In this document: positions 17,055-25,520 of the stretch, piece after piece
Layout: every line of letters starts with the position of its first letter
Position numbering within the stretch: position 1 is the stretch's first letter
Assembly (NCBI GenBank): GCA_018818785.1
Contig: JAHIRF010000007.1
Span: 1-64,000, forward strand
Length of the DNA stretch: 64,000 nucleotides
Direction of reading: 5' to 3'
Source: Thermoplasmatota archaeon
GTDB lineage: Archaea; Thermoplasmatota; Thermoplasmata; UBA10834
Notes under the pieces: generated by a model
The model's input: the letters and a program-made list of their open reading frames with translations, nothing else
Databases searched by the model: none
What the model was told of the DNA's origin: nothing
Position numbers and translations under genes: made by a program

Positions 17055-18215
17055 ATGGGTCCGAAACGAACGAGGGGCGCGTACAGGAAGGAGGAGAGGG
17101 CGGAGCTACCCCAAGGACTGCAGAGAAGACTGGTCGATTGCGCCGCGGCGAAGTACGGCACGACGGAGAAACTCGCGAAAGCTCTCGAGATACCGAAATC
17201 TTCAGCGCATTACTACCGCTCGGGCAGGCTCACGATGCCGATGTCCATCATGGATAGGATGCTGGCCATCGCAGCAGACCCAGAACTGGAAGAAGATGTG
17301 CGGAATGCTGCGGTCATCAAGGGCCGCACATGGGCGAACTCATATGCCGCTAACATCAACCGCGAGATGTGCAAGAAGCGACTAAGGCTGCCGACGGTCG
17401 AAGAACTGCAAAGCAACGACGAGCTCAGGAGAAAGGCCGCTGCAATCGTGTCGTATGTCATGGCGGAAGGATCGATCTGGATACGGGACGACAAGGACGG
17501 CGAAGGAACGGTCAACATAACGTTCGCGGACCACGAGACCGACCTGTACGAGCATTTCCGGTCGCTGTGCAAGGACGTGTTCGACTACGATATCGGACCA
17601 CCTCAACTCCCAGGGAACGGCGCGAGGGCGATCAGGGGGTTCATCTATTCGAGATTCGTGGCGGATTGGCTCATGTTGAATGGCGTCGTTGAAGGCGAAA
17701 AATCCGCGAAGGAGATGCGTATCCCGAAATGGATAATAGGCTCAACCGATCCATACACTCTGGTCGCGGCGCTACAACCCTGGTGCGATGGCGAAGGTAG
17801 TGTCTGCGGATGCTATGGGCAGAGATACAACGGCTTCATCCTGGTTCAGAGCAGGCATACAATGATTGATTTCTCTGTCCTCGACAGAGTAATCGGACAT
17901 AGAGGATCTGGGAGGAACATCCCGGCAGGATTGCTCGACCTATCATGCATTCATGGCATCAATGCCATCGAGTATTGTCGCGCATTCTACGATAGCGAGG
18001 TGATCGGAGACATCAAGCATCTATTCGACAAGCTCGGCCTTCGGCCGATAAAGAGATTGGCGTCTATCCACCTGAAGGACGATGGATTCTACAGTTGCAT
18101 TTGGGAACTGAGGTTTCGCATGAGGGACACTTGCAGGCTTCTGAATATGGGAATGGTGACCCAGGAGCGTAAGGCTCGAAAGATAGCAGGGATCGGCTCT
18201 CATATCAGGCAATAA
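17055..18215 (+). CDS. Free-standing HTH-LAGLIDADG family protein
   Basis: 386 residues with no intein or intron host around it. Residues 25-60 look like a helix-turn-helix (TTEKLAKALEIPKSSAHYYR). Two LAGLIDADG-type motifs follow: AIVSYVMAEGSIWI (about 130) and VAALQPWCDGEGSVCG (about 240), each with an acidic residue in place. Each motif is followed by a half of the homing-endonuclease fold. Archaea use such proteins either as homing endonucleases or, after domestication, as DNA-binding regulators. The N-terminal HTH and lack of splicing blocks favour a regulatory or selfish stand-alone protein. The gene ends beside a tRNA gene. Confidence 0.75.
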   Translation: MGPKRTRGAYRKEERAELPQGLQRRLVDCAAAKYGTTEKLAKALEIPKSSAHYYRSGRLTMPMSIMDRMLAIAADPELEEDVRNAAVIKGRTWANSYAANINREMCKKRLRLPTVEELQSNDELRRKAAAIVSYVMAEGSIWIRDDKDGEGTVNITFADHETDLYEHFRSLCKDVFDYDIGPPQLPGNGARAIRGFIYSRFVADWLMLNGVVEGEKSAKEMRIPKWIIGSTDPYTLVAALQPWCDGEGSVCGCYGQRYNGFILVQSRHTMIDFSVLDRVIGHRGSGRNIPAGLLDLSCIHGINAIEYCRAFYDSEVIGDIKHLFDKLGLRPIKRLASIHLKDDGFYSCIWELRFRMRDTCRLLNMGMVTQERKARKIAGIGSHIRQ

Positions 18216-18217
18216 TA

Positions 18218-18242
18218 TTTTGATATTAATATATTATCAAAA
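18218..18242. terminator. 8-bp perfect inverted repeat between convergent genes
   Basis: TTTTGATA at 18218-18225 and TATCAAAA at 18235-18242 form a hairpin with a 9-nt AT loop. It starts 2 bp after the LAGLIDADG gene stop and ends 11 bp before the 3' end of the opposing tRNA-Met. A bidirectional terminator is likely. Confidence 0.5.
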
Positions 18243-18252
18243 GGATAGACCG

Positions 18253-18327
18253 TAGCGGGGGTTGGATTTGAACCAACGATCTTCAGGTTATGAGCCTGAT
18301 GGGATTTCCAAACTACCCCACCCCGCT
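18253..18327 (-). tRNA. tRNA-Met (CAT), initiator-type
   Basis: A full cloverleaf is readable on the minus strand: acceptor AGCGGGG pairs with CCCCGCT, T-arm GTTGG/CCAAC with loop TTCAAAT, and anticodon stem TCAGG/CCTGA with loop CTCATAA. Discriminator A is at 18253 and CCA is not encoded. The A1:U72 pair and D-arm TGGGGTAG match archaeal initiator tRNAs. One of the three G:C pairs usual next to an initiator anticodon loop is replaced by A29:U41. Confidence 0.93.
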
Positions 18328-18344
18328 GATTCGAGCATATATGA

Positions 18345-18357
18345 CAATATAGTTAAA
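18345..18357 (-). promoter_or_regulatory. TATA box of tRNA-Met
   Basis: Minus-strand TTTAACTATATTG is centred about 24 nt upstream of the tRNA 5' end at 18327, the expected distance for archaeal transcription starting at the mature end. Confidence 0.5.
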
Positions 18358-18388
18358 CGTATCCGTTCCACATTCCCAGGAAACGCGT

Positions 18389-18727
18389 TCAGAAGAACTT
18401 GCGTAGGCGAAGTAAATCTTCGATTGAACCTTTGATCTGAATCTTCCTCGTCGCGTAGGCTTTCATCACCCGCAGCTCACCCGACCACAGTTTCGTGAGG
18501 GTCTCGGCGCTCGCGATGACGCGTATGTCTGGGCTGTCGACACCGCCTTTGTTGAGCTGTTGAACGTGTGCGTTCTCGAGGATGAAGTGGTACCATTGGC
18601 CGTCCTCTACTTCGACCTGTACGATCTTCCTGAAGCCGGAGAGTTCCTCTTCCAACTTCTTGTCCTCGTCGACCTTCTTGTTGAATCTCTGTATCGCTTC
18701 GGTGAGGAGTTGTTCCACCAATCTCAT
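18389..18727 (-). CDS. SCP2 sterol-binding domain protein
   Basis: 112 residues forming a single SCP2-like alpha/beta domain: amphipathic N-terminal helix, strands VQVEVEDGQWYHFILE and DIRVIASAETLTKLWSGEL, and the closing KIQIKGSIEDLLRL. Such single-domain proteins are predicted to bind lipids; the archaeal ligand is unknown. Its start overlaps the rnhB stop by 4 bp, so it is in the same transcript. This rnhB linkage probably has no functional meaning beyond co-expression. Confidence 0.85.
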   Translation of the reverse strand: MRLVEQLLTEAIQRFNKKVDEDKKLEEELSGFRKIVQVEVEDGQWYHFILENAHVQQLNKGGVDSPDIRVIASAETLTKLWSGELRVMKAYATRKIQIKGSIEDLLRLRKFF

Positions 18728-19371
18728 CCCTCAAATGATTCCAGCTTCCGGAGGCCATTCACCATCATTAGGTTTTGGGCTGTGCTCCATGATTTGCGCG
18801 TGTGCGGTGGGCATGAACCCGTCTTACCGATCCAGTTCCTCATGAAAGATATCGTCTTCGGGTCCGAGGTGTAGCCAGAGCCTATCGGTTCGCCTATATC
18901 CGATTCTATCTCCTTGATCCGAGCATCCCTCGTGACCTTCGCGATGACCGATGCGGCCGAGACGACCGGGAACAGCTCGTCCGCCTTGTGTCTGGAGTAT
19001 GTGCGCGCGCCGCATCTCATCTGGGACCGCACGACGCGGTCGAACTCCGCCTCGTTCGCATCTGCAGCGTCCAGGTAGGCTATCTCTGGTGAGAGGCGTT
19101 CGATTATGGTAGCGAACACACGGGCTTCGAGCACGTTCATGGTCATGCTCTCCCTCAATGCGTCTATCTCCTCGGCGGAGACTTCCACGACCTCCACCTT
19201 CGCGACCTCCCGTATCAACGGCGCGATGGTCTCGCGTCTGCTCGCCGTGAGCTTCTTAGAATCCTTCACGCCGATCTTCCTGAGCACGTCCTCGGTCTTG
19301 ACAGCGACTCCGCAGACGACCAATGGACCGATGACTGGCCCTCTCCCTGCCTCGTCCACGCCGCATATCAT
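18724..19371 (-). CDS. rnhB: Ribonuclease HII
   Basis: 215 residues, typical for archaeal RNase HII, which cleaves RNA in RNA-DNA hybrids and at single ribonucleotides. The catalytic Asp-Glu pair is in MICGVDEAGRGPVIGPL; further acidic residues are in YLDAADANE, and the ASVIAKVTRDARI block is present. The C-terminus carries GSGYTSDPKT and the usual conserved segment near RKSWSTAQNL. Confidence 0.96.
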   Translation of the reverse strand: MICGVDEAGRGPVIGPLVVCGVAVKTEDVLRKIGVKDSKKLTASRRETIAPLIREVAKVEVVEVSAEEIDALRESMTMNVLEARVFATIIERLSPEIAYLDAADANEAEFDRVVRSQMRCGARTYSRHKADELFPVVSAASVIAKVTRDARIKEIESDIGEPIGSGYTSDPKTISFMRNWIGKTGSCPPHTRKSWSTAQNLMMVNGLRKLESFEG

Positions 19372-19467
19372 AGCGGCTCAATGGCCCTTGGCGTAGATAT
19401 TGGTTTTCAATCGCATTCGAAGAAGGCGCTGGACCGTTGAGACGGATGATCGGAGGCGAGTCTGCGT

Positions 19468-21081
19468 TCACGTGTCTTTCGGGGAGAATCTGTATCTGTC
19501 CTTCGGTATCTTTATCTCGAACCGTGCACCTTTTCCAGGGTCACCGGTCTCAAAGATGGACAGCCCTCCGAACTCCAGTATCTCGCGGGAGAGGAACATT
19601 CCGTAGCCCGTATGCTTTCCGAAGCCGGGTCTGAAAAGATTCGCCTTCTCGCCGAGCGTGAGACCGACGCCATCGTCTTCATAGGCGAGCATCATATGAT
19701 CTTCCTTGACCTGGTGGCGCAGGGATATGCGCTTGACGGTCTTTCCGTGCCTCTGTGAGTTGTCCACGAGGTTAGCGAGCACCTTCTCGAACATGATATC
19801 GGTCATGATCTCCAGGCCTCCGACTTCCGAAGTCGCTTGGATGCCCGATGCTTCGAGGTGCTCGGTGGCTTTCTCGAATGCGTCTCGCACGTCGACCCAT
19901 TGTGACCCGCTCACGCCGATCTTCTGGTACTCCGCCGTGAACTGGAGCATCTGCCGGATGGATTCCGCGGATTTCAAGGATTCAACCACTTGTTTCAGGA
20001 CCAACGGGTCCTTCGAGGAGGTCCTGACGAGGTCCAGCCTACCCAAGACCACGGCCAGCTGATTCAGGGCGTCGTGTCTGGTCATGCTACCGAGGACCCT
20101 CAGCTTCTCATTCGCGATTCTGAGGTCCGCTTCCGCCCGTCTTGCCGCCTCCTCGGCCAGGTCGATCTGCCCGCCGATACGGAGGGATATCCTCGCGACC
20201 GAATAACCGACGATGATGACCGTGATCAGCGCGAGGAGCGAGGCTGCGAGTGCAGGGCTGCTGGATGTCGACAGCGCCCTGTTGCTCAACGAACCGGTGA
20301 TCAGGACCACTGCGACTGACAGTGGCAGGAACACGCGGAGCAGTTTTGCCTCGACCGAAGGGCCGACGAACCTGTTCGTGGGCCAGCAATCCGGTCCGTG
20401 GAACGATATGAGAGCCATTCCATACAGTGCGAACGACAGTCCTGAGAGCAGGGATATCGGCCTCACGTCCCCGCCATAGAACAGAGGGTTGCCGTATGCG
20501 TATCCCAAGAGGGTTACCAGTCCGACGGAGAACACGCCGAGGGAGAGGATGGATTCGAGGAAGTTCCTCGCGCCGCATCTCCCGGTGCTGCACAGAGAGG
20601 ATACCGTGACTGCGCTGGCTGTTATCAGCACGAGGGCAGAAACGGGCGAAGTATCGGCCAGGAGATACCCTTCCGATAGTTCACGTCCAGGGTGCAGGAA
20701 GACTTCGAGGTCGAGACTCTTCGGGATGATCGGGTCCAGCAGGACCCAGACCATTATGATCAGCACGGCCGACGCCAAGATGAGAGGTATGACCTTCGGG
20801 CAGCAGCCCATGCGCAGATGCACCCGGATGAACACTCCGATTGATAGAAGGAGCATGGATATCGCGACGCTCATCGTCATCGGCACATAGTCGACCGATA
20901 CGCTCGCGAGGGCGAGATTGTTGGTCATCCACCCCACCAGTACGAGTATGCATACGACCAAGCAAGTGGCGGACAGCGTGAAGGCCATTATGCGCAACGG
21001 CCTGCCTTTGTCCGATGGGACTTCATCTTTCATGGGTCGGTCTTCGTCCCCGATCGATTCCAGATGTTCTTGTGAATTCAT
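19468..21081 (-). CDS. Membrane-bound histidine kinase with multi-helix N-terminal sensor
   Basis: About 537 residues. The first 300 hold roughly eight hydrophobic helices and a short external loop after the third. After a coiled coil (EEAARRAEADLRIANEKL) comes an archaeal-type phosphoacceptor box GSMTRHDALNQL. The ATPase domain then has LANLVDNSQRHG (N box), YEDDGVGL (G1) and RPGFGKHTGYGMFL. It should autophosphorylate on His and pass phosphate to an unlinked receiver. The ATG at 21081 is supported by GAGG about 10 nt upstream; an in-frame upstream extension to 21162 is less likely. Confidence 0.88.
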   Translation of the reverse strand: MNSQEHLESIGDEDRPMKDEVPSDKGRPLRIMAFTLSATCLVVCILVLVGWMTNNLALASVSVDYVPMTMSVAISMLLLSIGVFIRVHLRMGCCPKVIPLILASAVLIIMVWVLLDPIIPKSLDLEVFLHPGRELSEGYLLADTSPVSALVLITASAVTVSSLCSTGRCGARNFLESILSLGVFSVGLVTLLGYAYGNPLFYGGDVRPISLLSGLSFALYGMALISFHGPDCWPTNRFVGPSVEAKLLRVFLPLSVAVVLITGSLSNRALSTSSSPALAASLLALITVIIVGYSVARISLRIGGQIDLAEEAARRAEADLRIANEKLRVLGSMTRHDALNQLAVVLGRLDLVRTSSKDPLVLKQVVESLKSAESIRQMLQFTAEYQKIGVSGSQWVDVRDAFEKATEHLEASGIQATSEVGGLEIMTDIMFEKVLANLVDNSQRHGKTVKRISLRHQVKEDHMMLAYEDDGVGLTLGEKANLFRPGFGKHTGYGMFLSREILEFGGLSIFETGDPGKGARFEIKIPKDRYRFSPKDT

Positions 21082-21197
21082 ACTTCCGTCCTCAGCATCC
21101 ACTCGCGTATTCGTATATGGCTGGACATATGCATTATCTTTGCTGAGGCGGCATCCTAGCAAGGATTATTAGAGGAAGCCATGATTACACGAGCGAC

Positions 21198-21893
21198 ATG
21201 ATGCAGCAGGGCCCTAGCGGTCTCGAGAGCAACACCAGCCCAGAGATAGCGCTCTTGATCGCGTTCGCCATAATGCTCGTGGGCGTGGTGCTCGCATTAG
21301 CTGGCCGGCTTGTGTGGCGGCATGTCATGTCATTTATTGGCGGTATCCTGGGATTCTTATTCGGGTTCACCTATGGCACGGCAGTCGGAGGACCGATCAT
21401 AGGACTTGTTGTGGGCTTCCTGGGGGCGATGATCGGGAGCACGGTCTTCGTGTTCCTGATGCAGGTCGGGCTCGGAGTCGTCGCTGGACTCCTGGCATAT
21501 ATTGTATCCTCAACCGTGTTCGACAGCATGTTCATAGGCATAGTGTTCGCAGGTGTCGCGTTCGTGGTAACGATCGTGTTCGTGGAGCAGGCGATAGGCG
21601 TCGTGACGGCGATCGTAGGAGGGCTCCTGGTCGGGATCGGGATGCTGTGGATGGAACTGTTCGACATGATGGTAATCGTCGTGATCATGTTCGCGGTCAT
21701 GGTGTTCGGAGCTGCTGTGCAGATCACCATGCACAGGGACGAACAGCGGAGGAAGAATGCAATGATGACGGCTGCTGCGGCCCCGGCGGCGCCCGCGGCT
21801 ATGGGTAGGGCATGTCCCAAATGTGGTGGATCGCTCACGTTCATACCCGAGTACAACAGGTACTATTGCTACAAGTGCCAGAGATACGAGTAG
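21198..21893 (+). CDS. TMEM198/DUF4203-like membrane protein with C-terminal zinc ribbon
   Basis: 231 residues. Seven Gly-rich hydrophobic helices (for example IGGILGFLFGFTYGTAVGG and GLVVGFLGAMIGSTVFVFL) have the small-residue repeats typical of DUF4203. A basic loop and Ala/Pro linker lead to a zinc ribbon (CPKCGGSL and YYCYKCQRYE). Function is unknown. Its layout (membrane domain, low-complexity linker, ribbon) parallels the protein at 9743-10384, although the membrane parts are not alike. Confidence 0.7.
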   Translation: MMQQGPSGLESNTSPEIALLIAFAIMLVGVVLALAGRLVWRHVMSFIGGILGFLFGFTYGTAVGGPIIGLVVGFLGAMIGSTVFVFLMQVGLGVVAGLLAYIVSSTVFDSMFIGIVFAGVAFVVTIVFVEQAIGVVTAIVGGLLVGIGMLWMELFDMMVIVVIMFAVMVFGAAVQITMHRDEQRRKNAMMTAAAAPAAPAAMGRACPKCGGSLTFIPEYNRYYCYKCQRYE

Positions 21894-21978
21894 TTAAGAA
21901 GCCTGGCTATGCTACCGTCGGGATAGTAAATTCGTCATGGTTTATTAATAGCCCCGGGTTATCCGATGTTCGACATTC

Positions 21979-22875
21979 ATGAGGCCCCTGGACGTTCAGA
22001 ACCGAAAGATAGAGAACGGCTTCCGCCTGACCCGGGTCGGCATAACCGGAGTCAAGAAGCCCGTGGTGGTCCACAGGAACGGAAGGGACAACCATCTCAC
22101 CGCTTTGATCGATGTGTTCGTAGACCTGCCGTCCACGCAGAAGGGCTCCCACATGTCCAGGAACGTCGAGATCATCACCGAGATGATCGACCGGAGCGTT
22201 CGACAGAAGGTCAAGAGCCTCGAGGAGCTGGCGGGAGGCATATGCAAGGAGCTGCTCGAGAGACATGAGTACGCGAGTTACGCGGAGGTTCGCATGGAGG
22301 CGGACTACTTCCTCGAGAGGACCACTGCGGGCGGGCGCACCACCCTTGAGTCGTTCAAGTTGAGGGCCAGAGCGACCGCCAAACGCAACAACGGGCTGAT
22401 GAAACTGGTCGGTGTGAAGGTGCAGGGTATGACCGCATGCCCGTGCGCCATGGAGACGGTCCACCACATATTCTCGAAGATCTCGTCCAAGGTGGGCGAG
22501 CTCGGACCGGACATCCCGATGATATCCCACAACCAGAGGAATGTGACGACCCTGATGGTCGAGGTGCCCGAGCATGTGGAGATAGAGGCGGACGACCTGA
22601 TAGGCATAGTCGAGGGCTCGTTGAGCAGCCCGACATACGGCATCCTGAAGCGGGAGGACGAGGCGCAGGTAGTGATCGACGCGCACAGGAACCCCAAGTT
22701 CGTCGAGGATGTCGTCCGAGATATCCTCGGGAAGATGCTGGAAGGTTACGCCGAGCTGCCCGATTCGGTGCATATCACCGTCAGGAGCGAGAGCGAGGAG
22801 TCCATCCACAAGCACAACGCGTTTGCGGAGAGAGTGACTACACTTGGTGAACTGAGGGCGGACGATGATGAGTGA
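21979..22875 (+). CDS. mptA: GTP cyclohydrolase IV (MptA/FolE2 family)
   Basis: 298 residues. It opens GTP to 7,8-dihydroneopterin 2',3'-cyclic phosphate, the first step of tetrahydromethanopterin (or archaeal folate) synthesis. Family features are the metal/catalytic Cys in VQGMTACPCAMETVHH (about 155) and conserved HMSRNVEII near residue 60. The presence of this pathway suggests H4MPT-type C1 metabolism. The stop overlaps the start of the pgp gene, so both are in one transcript. Confidence 0.93.
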   Translation: MRPLDVQNRKIENGFRLTRVGITGVKKPVVVHRNGRDNHLTALIDVFVDLPSTQKGSHMSRNVEIITEMIDRSVRQKVKSLEELAGGICKELLERHEYASYAEVRMEADYFLERTTAGGRTTLESFKLRARATAKRNNGLMKLVGVKVQGMTACPCAMETVHHIFSKISSKVGELGPDIPMISHNQRNVTTLMVEVPEHVEIEADDLIGIVEGSLSSPTYGILKREDEAQVVIDAHRNPKFVEDVVRDILGKMLEGYAELPDSVHITVRSESEESIHKHNAFAERVTTLGELRADDDE

Positions 22876-23566
22876 TGATGGCAGGCCGGTTCCGGGCGCA
22901 GTAAAGGCAGTCGTGGTGGACATTGACGGCACCCTCACGGACGATTCCAGGAGGATGAGCCTTGAGGCGATAGCCGCCCTGAGGCGCGTTGAGGATTCAG
23001 GCGTGCGTGTCATGCTCGCCAGCGGGAACGTACTCCCGATCGCCTATGCAGTATCCACATACATGGGATTCACTGGGCCGATCATAGCGGAGAACGGAGG
23101 GATAGTATGCTATCGGCAGAAGGTCTGGGTCATCGGCGACCCTGATGAACCGACGAGGGCTTTCGAGTCGCTGGCTTCGAGGACGGACCTCGAGCGGCTC
23201 TTCACCGACCGTTGGAGGGAGACGGAGGTCGGGTTGAAGCAGGTCGACGATGTCGATTCCATCCGTCTGGCACTTGCGTTGTTCGATGTCGATGTGCAGA
23301 CGACCGGATGGGCGGTCCACATAATGGAGCGCGGGATGGACAAATATGTCGGCGTGCAGAAGGCCTGCGAGATATTGCACCTGAGGCCCGAGCAGGTCGC
23401 GGCCATCGGGGATTCGGAGAACGATATGAGGATGATCCAAGGATGCGGATGGGGGATCGCCATCAGGAATTCGGATGAGCGTACCAGAGACGCCGCCGAC
23501 CATGTCACGAAGAGCGAGCACGGCCTCGGGGTCGTGGAAGGGCTCGAATGGCTCAGACTAATCTGA
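22865..23566 (+). CDS. pgp: Archaeal phosphoglycolate phosphatase (HAD superfamily)
   Basis: 233 residues. HAD motif I VVVDIDGTLTDD, motif II region VMLASGN, the conserved Lys in ERGMDKYVGVQ, and motif IV AIGDSENDMRM are all present. The cap size matches the archaeal phosphoglycolate phosphatase / sucrose-phosphatase-like family. It would clear 2-phosphoglycolate, for example from DNA repair. That fits loosely with the glycolate oxidase-like pair at 6-8.6 kb. The start may be the first or second Met of MMSDDGR; either overlaps mptA by about 10 bp. Confidence 0.88.
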   Translation: MMSDDGRPVPGAVKAVVVDIDGTLTDDSRRMSLEAIAALRRVEDSGVRVMLASGNVLPIAYAVSTYMGFTGPIIAENGGIVCYRQKVWVIGDPDEPTRAFESLASRTDLERLFTDRWRETEVGLKQVDDVDSIRLALALFDVDVQTTGWAVHIMERGMDKYVGVQKACEILHLRPEQVAAIGDSENDMRMIQGCGWGIAIRNSDERTRDAADHVTKSEHGLGVVEGLEWLRLI

Positions 23567-23616
23567 GCCGAAATCCCAGCAAGGTTTTATTCTAGGCGCG
23601 AACGCTATGATATTGC

Positions 23617-23769
23617 ATGACCATGCTAGGAATGTGTACACTATGCGGCAAACCGGCCGCAGGCAGCTGCCCTCTCTGCGGCAAGATGGTGTGCACTGGT
23701 TGTTCGAATCCAATGACCAACGTCTGCAGGATATGCTCGTATGGTCGGAACGAGAGGCGACTTGCCTGA
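23617..23769 (+). CDS. 50-residue zinc-finger microprotein
   Basis: A short frame: ATG at 23617, TGA at 23767-23769. It holds eight Cys in a regular pattern (MCTLCGK, SCPLCGK, MVCTGCS, NVCRICSYG) that can make two zinc sites, resembling B-box or HIT-type knuckles. The tail is basic (GRNERRLA). It fits exactly into the space between pgp and the convergent TPR gene, ending 3 bp before it, which argues that it is a real gene. An AAGGTTTTATT element about 30 bp upstream may be its promoter. Confidence 0.7.
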   Translation: MTMLGMCTLCGKPAAGSCPLCGKMVCTGCSNPMTNVCRICSYGRNERRLA

Positions 23770-23772
23770 GTC

Positions 23773-24261
23773 TCAGAGGACCTTCTTGGCGTCCTCTTCG
23801 GTCATGCCAGCCGCTTTCAGAAGGTACTTCAGACCCTTCTTCATGATCATAACCCTCGTGTTGTCGTCCATGAACTTCTCCATGACGATGGGTGCTTTGA
23901 GAGTATATTCCACGCCGAACTCGGAGAAGTAATATCTCGCGTTGTCTGGGTCCAGCTCCGCGGCCTTGAGATAGGCCGCTTCCGCCTCGTTGAACCTGCC
24001 GATCTCGATCAGGAATGCCGCGTACGACGACTGATAGATAGGGTTCTTCGGATCGAGTTCCACGGCCTTCTTGTAGGACTCCATAACATCCTCTGGTGTC
24101 AACTTCGGCACGCCTACCGAGGCCTCCGCCTTGCCGAAGTGCGCATCCGCGCACTTGGGGTCAGCCTTGATGACCTTGTTGAACTTGGATACTGCCTTCT
24201 CGAATTCTCCAACCGCCAGCGCTTCCTGCGCGTCCATCAATTCTTTTTCTACGCCAGCCAT
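23773..24261 (-). CDS. TPR-repeat protein
   Basis: 162 residues. Three to four tetratricopeptide units are readable: LAVGEFEKAVSKFNKVIKAD, PEDVMESYKKAVELDPKNP and IGRFNEAEAAYLKAAELDPDN. A C-terminal helical extension carries a basic patch. It is probably a scaffold for protein-protein contacts; the partner is unknown. The ATG at 24261 is chosen over an in-frame GTG three codons upstream. Confidence 0.8.
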   Translation of the reverse strand: MAGVEKELMDAQEALAVGEFEKAVSKFNKVIKADPKCADAHFGKAEASVGVPKLTPEDVMESYKKAVELDPKNPIYQSSYAAFLIEIGRFNEAEAAYLKAAELDPDNARYYFSEFGVEYTLKAPIVMEKFMDDNTRVMIMKKGLKYLLKAAGMTEEDAKKVL

Positions 24262-24364
24262 GTGCGGCACCGACCATTCACGCTACTATTGTTCGCTTAT
24301 GATTTCTTGGGGGTATAAAACATTTGCATCCTGTGACCAGTTTTGAGAAAGAGCGGCGGGGGCA

Positions 24365-24994
24365 TCATTGGGCCGCCGCCAACAGGTCCGCCTGGTCGTT
24401 CAGGGCTTCGAGATCCATGCGCGACACGGCCTGGTATGGCTCCTCCATCCAGTCTACGGAATCATCTATGCCGACGGATATGAGCGGGTACATGTCCGTG
24501 AGCGCCTCGACCGAGTCGGATAGGCTCACGCTCAGGTCGGATGAGATGTTCCTTGTCTGGCTGGTGAGGTCGGTGTAGCACACGTTCAATGTGTCCGCGA
24601 GATCATCGAAGGACGTCTTGAGAGCGGCGAATGTGAGCGCGCGCTCGTCATCTGCAGCATATGCGACACCTATGACATGGCAGAGGGATGCTATGCTCTC
24701 CGCGGTCGCTTCAGCATACAGCGAAGCGGACCGTCTCCATCCGTTGTCCAGCGTGTAATCCTTGGTCTCATTGATCTTGTCGGAGAGCCTCGGCATGGAG
24801 GATACGATCTCCTCGACCGATGCGCATTGAGTCTTGAACTTGGAGTTCCTGTAGTCGAGCGCCTGCGTATAGAAGAACACCATCAATATGGAGAGCATGA
24901 CGATGGCCACGACCGCGATCCCGAGCACCACGTACCTTCTCTTGACCCTCTTTGTCCCTGCCTGCATTTCCGGTTGTCCCATTGACCCACGCAT
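24365..24994 (-). CDS. Single-pass membrane-anchored helical protein
   Basis: 209 residues. A basic N-terminus (TKRVKRRY) precedes one transmembrane helix (VVLGIAVVAIVMLSILMVFFY, residues 21-42). The rest is a soluble, mostly helical external domain with two Cys (CASVEE and SLCHVIG). No family is recognised; it could be a sensor-like or envelope protein. The ATG at 24994 is used because a TATA-like box sits 26-33 nt upstream. Confidence 0.6.
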   Translation of the reverse strand: MRGSMGQPEMQAGTKRVKRRYVVLGIAVVAIVMLSILMVFFYTQALDYRNSKFKTQCASVEEIVSSMPRLSDKINETKDYTLDNGWRRSASLYAEATAESIASLCHVIGVAYAADDERALTFAALKTSFDDLADTLNVCYTDLTSQTRNISSDLSVSLSDSVEALTDMYPLISVGIDDSVDWMEEPYQAVSRMDLEALNDQADLLAAAQ

Positions 24995-25019
24995 CCTATG
25001 GCGAGTATCTGATTCCCAT

Positions 25020-25027
25020 CTATTTAG
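25020..25027 (-). promoter_or_regulatory. TATA-like box for the single-pass membrane protein gene
   Basis: Minus-strand CTAAATAG, 26-33 nt before the ATG at 24994, fits a leaderless transcript. Confidence 0.4.
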
Positions 25028-25101
25028 TCGGGACGGATGCGCAATCCTTTTATGGCCAGCCTATGTTCTCGAACTCAGTCAGGCTATGAAGGGGTAGTGA
25101 C

Positions 25102-25473
25102 ATGTTTCCAGGCGGCAGGGTGAACCCCAAGCAGATGAAGGCGATGATGAAGCGCATGGGGATCGCCCAAGAGGAGATCTCCGATGTTCAGGAGATAATC
25201 ATCAGGACTAAGACCAAGGAGCTCGTGTTCACGGACGCCGCGGTCACCGCAATGACAGTCCAGGGACAGAAGACATACCAGATAGTGGGCGAGCCCAAGG
25301 AGCGGCCAAGGACGACGGACGCTTCAGCTGCTGAAGAGAAGGGTGTGCCCGAAGAGGATGTGCAGCTGGTGATGGGACAGACTGGATGCACGGCTGCCGA
25401 GGCGAGGAAGGCTCTCGAGGCATGCGATGGTGCACCTGCGGAAGCCATTCTTAAGGTAATGTCCGCGCGCTGA
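25102..25473 (+). CDS. nac: Nascent polypeptide-associated complex protein (archaeal alpha-NAC)
   Basis: 123 residues. The N-terminus is the usual MFPGGRVNPKQMKAMMKRMG. The NAC beta-barrel (residues 25-70) contains EIIIRTKTKELVF and GQKTYQIVG. The C-terminal UBA domain is DVQLVMGQTGCTAAEARKAL. The homodimer binds ribosomes at the exit tunnel and shields nascent chains. It precedes an unrelated ABC exporter by 48 bp. Confidence 0.96.
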   Translation: MFPGGRVNPKQMKAMMKRMGIAQEEISDVQEIIIRTKTKELVFTDAAVTAMTVQGQKTYQIVGEPKERPRTTDASAAEEKGVPEEDVQLVMGQTGCTAAEARKALEACDGAPAEAILKVMSAR

Positions 25474-25520
25474 TCAGTCGGATCGAACGGAACCGGCCGG
25501 ACGTCGGTGCTGGAGGACGG

